Source: Rhizophagus clarus
Taxonomy: Eukaryota; Glomeromycota; Glomeromycetes; Glomerales; Glomeraceae
Length of the DNA stretch: 64,000 bases
Assembly (NCBI GenBank): GCA_015698045.1
Contig: BLAL01000061.1
Span: 2,501-66,500, forward strand
Direction of reading: 5' to 3'
The notes under the pieces are model-generated. The model was not told the DNA's origin. It saw only the letters and a program-made list of their open reading frames with translations, and made no database searches. Both the position numbers and the translations under genes were made by a program. Positions 33,187-44,804 of the stretch are shown in pieces (position 1 is the stretch's first letter; every line of letters begins with the position of its first letter).

Positions 33187-34489
33187 TTATTTTTGCATCA
33201 ACAAGTCAAACTCTAACAAATCTTTATAACTAACCTATTATAAACAGTAAACAAAGATTAGTTATTTAAAGATTATAAATATTTGGGTTAACTATATCAT
33301 TTCTTACCTTATCATTCAGATTAAGATTATTTTTTTTTGTTTTATTCGCTTCCGTTTGATACCAATTTTGTTCCGATTGATTATTTTTGGAGGAAGTATT
33401 AATCTTATTAAGCCAATCGTCTAAGCCATCTAGATCGATCAAACCGCCGACAGGTTGAGATTGAAAGGAAATATTCTCTCCCTTTTTATTATATTCGTGT
33501 TCTCTGCTATTTAATGATTTGGATTTATTATACAACTGAATTTTTAAGTGAATATAAATGTTTAGTTGAGCTTACCTATGTTCCTTTATTTGCTGCTGCA
33601 TATTATTCGACAGATTAGAATTTTCCCTGATCGAATTTGTACTTCTAAATAGCAGTAATTAAAATAATGAATAATATTTTTTTTTTTTTTTAAAAAAAAA
33701 AAAGAGATTTATATATTTCTTTATTTATTTGCCTATTTTCCTGCAACCCAAATTTAAATGCATCGAAATCGAAGCGAACTTCCTTTCTTGACTCATTCAA
33801 CTTCGAGGAGAATAATGGCTCAATTTTAGTCCTAACGTATATATTAATTAAAAATAAATTTTTTAATTTAGGAAAGAAAAAAATTGTAAAGTCACTACTT
33901 CTCATGCGCAGATGTCAAATTTAAAGATTTCAAGTCTTCAGAAATTACAGTTGCATCATTTTTTGTAAAAAGTTTATGAAGATTTTCTCCACTAGTTTTA
34001 TCCAAAGTCTCTCGTTGAACATATTTTAATTTTTTTTCGTAACTATCGGAAAGAATATGGTCATCTTCGTGTAAAGACATTTTCACATCTATGAGATCTT
34101 TAGCATTAGACGTCTGAATAGGCTTTGACACTTTTGGTTGATTAAATTTCGTGATTGATTCATTATCGTATTTAGCAAGATCAAAATATTTCTGAGTGCA
34201 AGTTTTTGAGCTTGAGTCAATCGAGAGAACCGAAGTTGTTGTTGATTTTTCGAAAGTGTTATGATTTATATCCCAACAATCCCAAGCTGCGATCATCATT
34301 TTTTCATCATCTTCTGGATAACACCATGTCGGATCCCAGCTTGGTAGCTAAATAAATTATATATGTAAAATAAAATACGAGATAAAAAAGAACGATTTAA
34401 ATAAATTTTATAAATCTTACCTCCTTTTCATCCATATAAGAATATAACTTTTTTCTATCGGATGGTTTTATTTGTTTAATTTTTGCCAT
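33187..34489 (-). CDS. Multi-exon protein of unknown function (MAKIKQIKPSDRKKLY...)
   Basis: The family is not recognised. Exon 1 (34489-34421) encodes MAKIKQIKPSDRKKLYSYMD; a GT-AG intron leads in phase to exon 2 from 34347 (LPSWDPTWCYPEDDEKMMIA). Exon 2 is Ser/Lys/Asp-rich and ends at a GTAGTG donor (about 33899), continuing in phase at about 33831 (TKIEPLFSSKLNESRKEVRF). A small exon near 33640-33575 (STNSIRENSNLSNNMQQQIK) and an exon ending DK at a GTAAGA donor (about 33535-33310, with GGLIDLDGLDDWLNK) follow. The last exon is about 33239-33187 (VSYKDLLEFDLLMQK). The 3' boundary of the third exon is unclear: it runs into T12-A12 with no GT donor, and one phase does not match, so the middle may be damaged. 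The protein looks hydrophilic and mostly disordered. Confidence 0.6.
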
Positions 34490-34817
34490 TAATTAGTTTT
34501 TAGAAAATTGCTAAGAGTTCGAAATATCCGCAAAAAAAATGGCGAAGAATAAGAAAAGAAGCTTGAGATTAGGACAAATCCATTTATTAATAATTGACAT
34601 ATTTGGCTAATATATGGTATAATGAGTTATTTATGACTTTATCGTCGGAACAATAGCAATAAGCAAACTTAATTATAATTAATTAATGTTTCTTTACGTG
34701 ATTATATACATTATATACAGATATGATATGGATTTATGCTGCTTTTGGTTACATCGCATATTGAAGAATTTGAACCTATATAAATAAATATTAAGAAATC
34801 CCGCAGCATAAATTATC

Positions 34818-35897
34818 TTGAGGCACAGCACATATTATGGCTTAGACAAAATGATGTCTAAGCCCAAATTATCAAGGACCTTTATAAACCTAATTTTTAA
34901 CGGATACAATTTCAATCGTACAAATTATTTGATAAATCGTAAAAAAATATTCGTTATGATGATTTTAAAAAAAATTTGTAAATATTTTTTGGGAATCTTA
35001 ATAGGATTTCCGTTGTTTATCTTGCTTTTAGCTTGTCCTGCCTTAGGTCAGTCAGTTTTTTTAATTAACAATTAAGTAAATTTTCTTTGTTTTTTAATCT
35101 CTTTATGTTGTCTAGTAGATTATCGATGTATTTGTTTTCCTTAAATTTTACTAGAGATTTCCAAAATCATATTTTTTATGCGATCTAATGAAGAATTTCC
35201 ATTAAATTTCGCCCTCGAAATTTCGTAAGTCATAACCATTTTTAATTAACGTTATAAAAAAATAATTAGTTATATTAACATATGACCGTTTTAGTTATTT
35301 AGTTATCGCGATTTTTGGTCCAAGTAAGATTTGATATTTACAGTATAATAATTGAATATTATTTCATGGCTTTTTTTTTCTAACTTGGGCAAAATCTTCA
35401 GTATTATTAGAATATCTTATTATAGCAAATTGTTGTTTTAAATCAACGTTGTCGAGACATGGATTACAAAAAATTTTAATGTACAGTATTTATCATAAAA
35501 ACATATTATTTTGTTTTTTTTTTTTAAAGAAACTATTACTAAATTTATTATTTTAAAATAGGTGGTTACTTTTATTATGGATAATTATTGCAAGTAATTA
35601 TCATTATTTATAACGCTATAATAACTTTTAAAAATGACTATTAATTTCTAAATATATTCTTCGACAGTCTTATACACACATTACACTTGGAATGAGATGA
35701 ATAATATTCCATTTTTCTGTCCATCAACATACAAATATACGTCTGCAGAAAATAGAATAGCATGTCAAATAAGAGCCGCTAATTTATTATCAATGTGGTC
35801 TTTTCTTTTATTATCTATACTTTGGGTACAATTTATGTGCGCTGGTTGGATCGATGAAAATTTAGATATTAGTAATAAATTAGCTAATGACGCATAA
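34818..35897 (+). CDS. Candidate small membrane protein, spliced, uncertain model
   Basis: The first exon encodes a hydrophobic segment (ILKKICKYFLGILIGFPLFI then LLLACPALG) and ends at a possible GTCAGT donor near 35047. An exon-like block at about 35151-35226 (EISKIIFFMRSNEEFPLNFA) ends at a perfect GTAAGT. The last exon (from about 35668) encodes YTHYTWNEMNNIPFFCPSTY, a second hydrophobic segment (LLSMWSFLLLSILWVQFMCA) and ends at 35897. Phases between blocks could not be made to agree in every case. It is transcribed away from the preceding minus-strand gene. No family recognised. Confidence 0.4.
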
Positions 35898-37035
35898 AAA
35901 ATAAAATTATAATGATACAAATAATTCAACTCCACTTTTTTTTTCTCGTATAATTTACTGATAAATTATTTACTTTGCGATTTATTTTATGTTCGTAATA
36001 TGTCCAAGACATATTGTTAGCGTAATATACAACTGGAGGATTAAGGGTAAGAAAGACCTTTGGAATTGTTGTGTGCAATAGGAATATTTCGATAGAGAAC
36101 TCAGACATTTTAGATGAAGCATAAAAGCCAGACTCAGCTTCTCAAAGTAGAGAGAAAAGTCAAGACATTAAAGTAATTTTGCGGGAAATTTTGAATTAAA
36201 ATTTTTTCTTTTCATAATATGACATGTTATACATAATGTTCTTCCTTCGCCATCTCACGAATGATAATATATTTACAGTGCCAAAATACACAAATTTTTT
36301 ATTTCATACTACGGATATTTTCGGATTTCTAACCATAAATACAAAAGTTGATTATATTTTTCAAACCAATAAAAAAAAATATCAGTAGCTCATAACAGGT
36401 TATTGTATACAGTAGGTAGTGGACTGTGTAACAAGGTGGATACATCTTATATGTTAATCAAAGATCTCATTTTATTCAATATACTGTACATAATTCCAAC
36501 CATGTTTTGCATTTCAATTGCTTATTGGGAATAACTTAAAGAAAGAATCACGACAAGTTTGACTATTTTATATACGTTACTTTATCTATTGCATTACGCA
36601 AACATTAATCCAAGGGCGAAACGCCGAAACAACTTTACATCAATGAAAAGATAAAAAAAATTATACTCCAATCATGTCTTTTAGTTCATCGTTCACTTTT
36701 TCTTTCACTTCTATGAAAACACTGCTGACTTTGACATAGAACCCATCTTCAAGTCTGATTCTACGATTTATAAGATATGAGCGCTAGCCAGCAAAGGATG
36801 ATTTTTCTAAATTTTAAGAGTCAATAATAATATCCACGGCTTATTAAGTAGATTAAGTATCCTTCCAGAATGTTTATCCAGAATGTTTATTATTATTTCC
36901 ATTATTCTTTTATTTCCATGATTTCCTTTATTTTCTCATTTCTTTTCAAAGCAAGATAGATCTATTGGATCTCCTAAATATTTTTGCGGGCTATGAGAGT
37001 GAGATAGTATTAGTTTTTACTTGAGATCATTATTT
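35898..37035. other. Intergenic spacer, no gene
   Basis: AT-rich. The minus-strand 60-codon frame at 35926 has no support. Nothing else seen. Confidence 0.5.
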
Positions 37036-37037
37036 CA

Positions 37038-37393
37038 TTAACTCAAAAAATGACTACACTTTACTAAGATACTCCTCATATTGAGCAAGAAAACCTTTTC
37101 CCTTTGTTGTTCTTCTTCTTCGAACATTCTATAAAAGAGACATCAGCAATGAGATGAACGAAGCAAAGTTTATAAAACTTGATAAAACTCGCTTACTTGA
37201 TTGAATCAAAACTTCTGGCTTTACATTTTTCTGGGTCAAAATACGTTTCGCCATATATACTAGTAGTTAAACAAGCGTTATATTCATTATATGCTTCTTC
37301 AGAGTCTCTGTAGAGGTCACCAATATCTGGAACTAAGCTCAAATAAGTGTGTCCTCTCTCAAAATTTGAGACATTGCAAAATTTTTTAACCAA
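37038..37393 (-). CDS. Short coding fragment, unknown family, start missing
   Basis: The minus-strand frame from about 37393 reads VKKFCNVSNFERGHTYLSLV then PDIGDLYRDSEEAYNEYNAC, clearly coding-like, to a GTAAGC donor near 37194. A following exon from about 37128 gives either a Glu-rich or an Arg-rich C-terminus depending on phase. Upstream the frame closes at once with no acceptor, so the N-terminus is lost or distant. Probably a gene remnant. Confidence 0.35.
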
Positions 37394-38824
37394 TCAAAAT
37401 CGTTTTTTGTACTCTCGCGTTTAAATCATAAATATCATGTATTAAATATCATACTAAATATCATGTACAGAAAAAATAGGCTAAAAGGACGTGTTACATA
37501 TCGCGTAAAAAATTGGCTTGCGAATAAACCATAGCTTGAATTCGTAATAATGTTTGTTCTTTGTAATTGGTACAGGTTCTTGCCAATAAACTGGTTTACC
37601 TTTTCATGCAATCTGATTATTTTCTTTATTTTAAGATCTACAATATAGGAAAAACAAAGAATTGGCCACACATGCTCTACATTTTTGATTCAGGATTTTC
37701 AATTACTAGTTAGTTATTTCAAGTATAACTTATAAAGTAGTTATTGAAAAATTATTTATACGTAGGTCATAAAGTTTGATAGTTTGTAATTACAAATGTG
37801 TATTGTGGATGTATAAAGATTTTTCGCTTAAAAATTATCACACACTTTCTATTAAGAAATAGATGACAAAAATTTTGAACACTAAATTTCCTTCATTTCT
37901 TTTTCTCAATTTTATTAATTTTTTTAATCATTCTATATTTGTTTCCTTCATTTCATTCATTGATGTTTGAATCTGCTTAATTGTTTCTTTTTCTTCTATT
38001 TCTGTTTCCCCTTTTCCTCATTTTTCTGAATTCACCTTTGATCAGATCTACCATTATTGAGAGTTATCAGGCACCTTATCAGTAAAATATGACACTTTTT
38101 TTTATTTAGGCGTCTCTTTCGATCCTCCTAGATGCAGTCTGCGTTATTTATTATATGCTTCAAATATTTTTCAATTGTTTTAAATTGACCAATTAATTTT
38201 TATTTTGTCAAAACATGTATATTTATACTAGTTCTTTCTTTAACAAAAAATTTCCGAAATGTTTGAAAACAGAAGAAAAAAATGAGAAGTAACATTAATC
38301 TTTTAATAATTTAAATAGGATATTAGCGAAGTAATTTCGTAACTTAATTCTGATTCTGGAAATGACTTACATTCTGATCAAGATAATAAAACAGTTAGTT
38401 TGTGTCCTGAACGTTTTGCCTTGACAAGTTTCGATTATTATGTTATCAATAAATGTCAATTATCATTGAACATTATATCCTCTTTTTCTACTTTATTCTC
38501 TTTGGTTGCAACTTAAAGCCGCAGAAAAAATTGCGCAGCAATAATACCATGATTTTGAAATCATGAGTATAAAACGCGTCATTTTGAATTAATCCTTAAT
38601 TATTATTATTAGTTAAATACGATCAATTCATTTTTTTTAATAAATACCGCTGAGTATCAAAAAGTTTATGCAAGAGTCTATTTCACGATGTATTTAGAAG
38701 GTATATATACCAATTCTTTTCTTAGCTTCTCAAACTAAAACTTACTCTTCTTTCAAAAACTAAAACATTAAATTTATTTTACTCTCAAAAACTAAAACTT
38801 GCAAATTGTTATAGCGACATCGAG
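37394..38824. other. Intergenic spacer, no gene
   Basis: AT-rich; pyrimidine-rich patches at 37890-38030. A CTAAAACTTA/CTAAAACATTAA repeat lies at 38735-38800 just upstream of the Crinkler-type start. No gene seen. Confidence 0.5.
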
Positions 38825-41630
38825 ATGGAAATGTCATTCAATTTTCACGTACTTTTAGGAGATGATTCTGAAACTCGTATGATTGACATTTACAAAAACA
38901 AGAAGCAAAAAAGATATGTCTAACTTGATGAAAGACCTATCACTTTAGAGATGTTCAAAGTCGCACACCTCAGGGACTATATCTGTTATAAGAAAAGAGT
39001 TTTCGAAAAAAACAAATTGAGACTTTGGAGAGTTAATGTCGATGAAGGAATGATTAAGAATGAAAATATTTCTACCGAAGATGACATCATGCTAAAACTT
39101 GGTGGGAAAGAAATGAAACATCATGACTTGTTCAGTAAATTTTTTAAGGATGAATTAGCTGATAGAACTAGAATTATAGTGAGAAACATCCATATAATTA
39201 CCATAATCCCAGCCACTGGAGCGGGTAAGAGCCTTCAAATGTTTTACCTCTCGAACAAGAAATTTAGAAATTTACAGTAACAAATTATCAATTTGGTCTG
39301 ATCTTTTTTCGCGTTAAAGCAGGTTCCTTCCAGCGAGAAGTTATACAAGGTATGGTATCCGCGGTTAAATTTAGTAGTTTTTAGTTATGTATCCTAACCC
39401 GCCACTATTGATACATATAGAATAGGTTAATTGGACTAACGTTAATTCGATTTATAAATGGATCATAACCTTAAAACGTCTCACTGATACTGCGGTACCT
39501 AAGGTATGTCTGTTGTCCTTTTTTTTCTGTTTGTGATTGCGCGTTAATTTATATATTTTATTAGTTGGTGAGTACAATAGGTGCGAATTTTCCTTTACAA
39601 GGTAGAGACGAGACATTGAGAATATTAATGGAAGGCAATGATGTTCGAAATGGAATTTATCAAAGATTTACAATGCGCAAATGATCAGACCGAAACAATC
39701 ACCCTATACCACTATTGGCTAATGGACCAGGTACTGGAAAGAGCCGATTTCTTCAAGAAGTTCCAACTTTGTTACGTGAACGAGCTGAAAAGTTATTACG
39801 TGAACAAGCCAAAGAACATACGAATAACAATGAATTATTGAGTATAATCAAAGATAAGATGTGTACCATTAATGTTACCTTTGGTAACGGTACTCCTGCA
39901 CAAGTTGATGATGTATCCATTGGTCAATCTTCAGTCGCATTGCGAATACTCTACGAACATTTCATTTCCAGTGGAGATTGTTGTTATGAAGACTTTGTGA
40001 GTATGTGTGGCAATAATAAAATCTCAACTTAAGGTTGTTTTCAAGGACGTTGATGCTGATATTAAACTTATAGTCCTTGGAATTGATGAGTTAAACGTTT
40101 TGCACAGTAAGAGGGTGAATGATCATAATCCAGTTCGTGATATTGTGCACGCTGATGGCGGGTTAAATTGTTCTAGTGGAAATATATTTTATGTACCGAT
40201 CTTGGCCGGAACAATTCAAGGCCCTCTTGAAGCAATATTCAAAGAATCCACGTACATTTATCTACCCCTACCACTTCGCCTTCTTCATGATCAGGAGGTA
40301 CAGAACATTAGCGAATTTGTTGTCAGTTCTGAATGTAATCATAATGTAGTAGATTATACAAATAGCGGCACTTTTCGTCGTTGCATCAGTGACTTTGGTG
40401 GGCAGGTTAGAGCCCTAGAAATTTTCTATAATGTCTTGTTGAAGAAACTAAAACGTGGGACAAATAATGTGGATTACATACATTGTATGTCACAAGTCAA
40501 GGAAGCACTTATTGATCGATATAAATTTGATCAATTTACTAACAATATAACTCCAGCAATTGCGCACGCTATTCTTAATATCCCTGTATCTAAAGTTAGT
40601 AAAGCTGATATAAGTAAAAAAGTAACTTACATTGACCTCTCATCAGAAGGTATTCTAAATTTGGAAAAAGCCGACAGTGCTTCCTATTATGTCTGTATGC
40701 CTTATATATGGATAGTCATATTAACATCATATAACGCATCATGTCAATTTTGGGAAATCATGATTCGACAAGATTCTCATGTTTTTTGGGAAAGCTTTGA
40801 ATTTTTCAACGTGAAATTTTGGACTTTGCGTCTTACACTTCTTTCAATACTTAATAATGGCAAGAACGTAACAATAAAAGATCTCTTTAGGGGCACGTAT
40901 GATCTTTGTGGATTTGAGTTTTTAGAACGTGAAGAAAGTGGATTTAAGCTTATTGATGAAAGTTCCATAAAATATAAGGAACTTAAACATCGGTATCCTA
41001 ATACATCACAAGATGAACATCTTTCACCTTGTACCGTATATAAAAATTGCAAAGGAGCTCCATTTGATCTCTTTTTTTTCATCGATAATTACTTTTTTGC
41101 AATCCAAGTAAAATCTTCAGATGCCACAACTAATAGACCCCAGACTTTAAGCAAGAAAATGATAAATGATGAGTACAATAAGACTGAAAAGGCATATAAA
41201 GAATTAAAGGAAAAAATTCCTGAACTTAAGGACTGGATGCTTTTCATATGTACAAACGGACCTAAGACTGAAGATGCTTTGGACTTATTACATTCAAATT
41301 GTCTTGTAATATATAAAGCGAATTTCAAAGATTTTTATGGCTATACGTGTTCAAGTCGTGCTGAATTTTCTGAAGGTACAAGTTAATGACTTGTGATTTA
41401 AGATATCTTACTGTTATATTAACCTTTTATTATTGTTTCATATAGCCAATGATAAATTGGATGTTAATACTGCTTCAGAATATGAACTAAGGACCATTGA
41501 AAAGATAGAAGAAAAAACTGCGCGTGAAATATGTAATAAAAAGCTATACAATGATGACAATGATCTATTTAGTAAAGTCAGTATGAATGAACAAACAAAG
41601 GAAAGGGTTAAGATCACTAAAAAAAATTAA
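38825..41630 (+). pseudogene. Crinkler-type effector gene: ubiquitin-like head, P-loop NTPase, nuclease-like domain, HhH tail; broken
   Basis: The head (38825-39280) has the Crinkler ubiquitin-like pattern: a strand-rich start, then LRLWRVNVDEG, IMLKLGGKEM and a RIIVRNIHII end. A TAA at 38921-38923 breaks it. After probable short exons at 39.3-39.5 kb, the frame from 39565 carries the Walker A motif GPGTGKS (39724-39744) behind a TGA at 39682-39684. Near 40000 coding moves to another frame, either by a very short intron (GTGAGT...TTAAG) or a shift. Walker B-like LIVLGIDE follows (about 40067-40090). The long part to 41375 ends in a restriction-enzyme-like core (PFDLFFF...FAIQVK). An intron (41376-41445) leads in phase to a helix-hairpin-helix exon. 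Crinklers are secreted/nuclear effectors first described in oomycetes and abundant in these fungi. Two stops make this copy probably non-functional. Confidence 0.82.
41446..41630 (+). other. Last exon of the Crinkler-type gene: helix-hairpin-helix motif
   Basis: Joined in phase to the nuclease-like exon by a 70-base GT-AG intron. LDVNTASEYELRTIEKIEEK followed by TAREIC fits the HhH DNA-binding motif of ComEA-like proteins (NxAxxxEL..I..I....A..I). It would give the nuclease-like domain a non-specific DNA-binding tail. Confidence 0.7.
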
Positions 41631-43060
41631 TTGGTGGGGAGTTAATTTTTGCTCCAATCAAATAGGAAAGGATTCGTAATTGTGAAAATCATAGTATAAT
41701 TTTAATATATATGAATGGTAGATTATAAATGCGCAATGTACGCAATTAAATTTGTATAATATATTGCTTAGAAATGCACAAAATATTGAATAATAGAAAA
41801 TAAATAATATCTACAAATACTGCTTAATAGAAAATACTGCTTAATAGAATATTTTCCGAAAGATTCATTCATTCTGGATTCTTCAGCCGGTAAAATATTT
41901 TTATCCTGGACTCTGGCTGATTCCTATTTTACAGCTGATTTCATAATGTACAGGACCAAGAGTAACTCGGTAAAACTCGGTAGAGATCAAAATGAAATAA
42001 AGACTATACCGCCATACTCCGATTAGTGCTCCAAATCTGATGATATAATTTTTACCTTATTCGGAGTTTTACTGGATTTGCCGAATGTAAATAAAAATGA
42101 ATGTGTCCCATACATTATGAAATCAGCTATAAGCACTGATATCACCTATAAAATGTACTGTCGCCAACGCTACCTTTGGAAAAAAAAACCCGCCAGCCTA
42201 TCCCTCGTAAAAGAACCCTAGCATAAGTGATACATGCGCTACATTAGAGAAGGAAAAGGCAAGGTTCCCCGAAGGGAACGAAAAAAAAAATAAAATACTA
42301 TATGGAGAAGTAAGATTTAGTAACTAACCGCTACCCCCAAGACAAAAGGGTATGGGAAACTACAAACTAAATACACATTTCAGCTCTGAAATCGGGAAGA
42401 TCAATTGCAAATCATGGACCTAAAATGTGTAACTAGAAATGCTTTTGTTACCACCTTTCGATCTGCATCCGGTTTAAAAGAAAACTACAATTACGATAAA
42501 AGTGACAATACTAATTTCAAAAGTTCCGCTTTATCAATTGATTTCATCGATCCTGCCTTCTGATTCGTGTTCTTCGGTTTGTGCGACGTGTGTGAAGCTT
42601 TACGCTGGCGGATGGGTAGAACCTTTAGTGCCAGTATCCTAGATCAACCAGTTCCATGTCCTGTATCCAAGGTTCCGAGCTAGCGTGTTAAGAATTTTCT
42701 TTCAGATGTTCCACATTATTGAAGAATGACGTTTAAATCATGAGATTGAAATAAAAGTCGTGTTACTAATGATTATTTTTCAAATCAACTCTTTTTATTC
42801 GATATTTCAATTTTCTGATTTTACAATGTCTCAAAAAAATAGAAAACTAAAGCAACTGAAACTAATAAACAGAAGTAAGCTGGTTCTAATTCGTAAAATA
42901 ATATTTTTCTTATGTATTAACTATAACTTTGTTAAGAGAGTTCTATCGAATATAATAAAACTTTAATATTTGTCTTAGTGAAATCGTTGCTAGATAGAAT
43001 ATTGGTTCTCTGTCTTATTATAGTCAAATGTTTTGGCTAAACTCAATATTCTATATCCTA
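41631..43060. other. Spacer; possible structured RNA around 42264
   Basis: No gene is visible. The stretch 42180-42720 is less AT-rich than its surroundings and may be a relic of a repeat. Within it, 42264-42279 forms a perfect 6-bp hairpin whose minus-strand RNA would have a C(UUCG)G tetraloop, next to a run of ten A. The frame at 42760 lacks coding character. Confidence 0.4.
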
Positions 43061-43520
43061 AGGGAAAGTGCTCCTGGAACCTGCCGCCATTCTCTCTAAA
43101 AAACCTGCTTCAAAGTGGAATGATCAGGATGTTAAGCCACTCGCTGAAATCCTAGCTGGAAGAATTGCTATCGATGGTACCGGAGAGAATAAACAAGGAA
43201 TGAACGCTCTTGGAAAGATTGGTGCAGACTTGACCGAATACATTTTTGCCCACCGAAAATTTGGGCCATTATAGATCCCATCTATGTTGTAATAGAAATT
43301 ACCACCTGCAGAGGTACTCCGCCAGCTAATGTTAAAAACTATCCAACAGTAGGTTCTCCCCATGCCACCGTAACTCTATCCCGGAACAAATCACATTTAT
43401 ATATTTAATGGTCTTGGAGCGGATAGTGAAGCACAACACTTTATAGGTTGGTTGCAAGGCACTAATCCTGGGATTAGAGCATTTTTAGTTCATGCTGCAC
43501 ACGCGGCAGTATTGTATTGA
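43061..43520 (+). pseudogene. Broken gene fragment, unknown family
   Basis: The plus strand reads LEPAAILSKKPASKWNDQDV then KPLAEILAGRIAIDGTGENK and GKIGADLTEYIFAHRKFGP up to 43270. It then moves by one base to IIDPIYVVIEITTCRGTPPA onward to about 43410, and again to IFNGLGADSEAQHFIGWLQG onward to a TGA at about 43520. Two frame changes and no start codon mark it as dead. The family is not recognised. Confidence 0.55.
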
Positions 43521-44804
43521 CTTACAAAATTATGATGATAGCCATTATAAAGTATTTGATTAAAATATTATGAAACTTTTTTTCTTATAATTCTGTACAC
43601 CTATCACCTATTTGCTATTAAAGCTCTTACTAGTTTGCATTTGTAAAACGTAATTGTAATAATATATTCATCATAGCTAAAGAAAAAAATGATGTGGGTG
43701 AATATAAATACGTTATTACCTTTGTTTACAATGTTTTCGTAAGAATTATTAATTTTTTTCAATATATTGTGCAGCATTGGGATAGTCAATTAAGTATATG
43801 TGATCGCCTATTTTTTTAATTAATCAATAATTTCGAGCGATAAATAACATAATTTGCTTTTATATATAAATTCGGCGTTGCTTTCTTTAGATGCATATTT
43901 TATTTCTCTAAAAAATTTTAATAGACTCAAATAAATTTCCAAGTTAATTAGCAAATATTTTTTTAATTAAAATAATTAAAATATAAAACTTGTAATTCAG
44001 CTATTTCCAATTACAAGGATTCGGATCTGATATCGCTTCAGACAATATAATTGCCTTACTCTAATCCGCTTAATCTTTTTAAATAAAAAATTTTACATTA
44101 ATTTGAATAATTTATTAATCTTTAATTTATTTAATATTAATGGTATGTATGGATAAATGCAATAAATTCGTAATAAAGTTTTGATCATATGAAGATTATT
44201 TCGCAGATATACACAGTATATGTATACACATCGAAGTTATTACATAAACATCGTATCCTAGACTCCGAATTAGTTATTTAACATACAAAACAACATATAA
44301 AACAACGTACAAAACGATAATTATGCATATATATGATTATTTCTTGAACGATAATCCTCCCTTTCCTATCAGGTGACGATGCTACTAAGTATCTTTATTC
44401 AAAACCTTAATATTAAATGTACTGTATGAGCCATTGATCAGATTTCGTGATGAGATCGTCAAATTAATATAATTATTATTAACAAAGAACTAAAATGAAT
44501 TAATGAAATTCACCGTTATTACGTTTATTGACCTCTTCATAAATTATGATCAGTAGGTGCGAATAATGTACTTTTTTATGGCAAAAAAATACTCATTTGG
44601 ATGAGTCTTAACAAATTTCCTGAGCGATGTTTTTTTTTTTCGTTACTACAAACTTTTAAATGAATATAAAAATTATTTAATTAATGATTTATGGTAAATT
44701 ATTACGATGGCTGACAATGCAAGTAATTATTTTTTAAATTCAAAGTAACAAATATAACTAATAAAAATCGAGATAACTATTGGTTGAACCGTTTTAATAT
44801 AAAC
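43521..44804. other. AT-rich spacer, no gene
   Basis: The last long gene-free stretch before the gene-dense right arm. No motif or repeat boundary seen. Confidence 0.5.

Noticed and set aside
40777..41328. Minus-strand frames over the Crinkler-type gene
   Set aside because: Shadows of the long plus-strand NTPase/nuclease-like exon.
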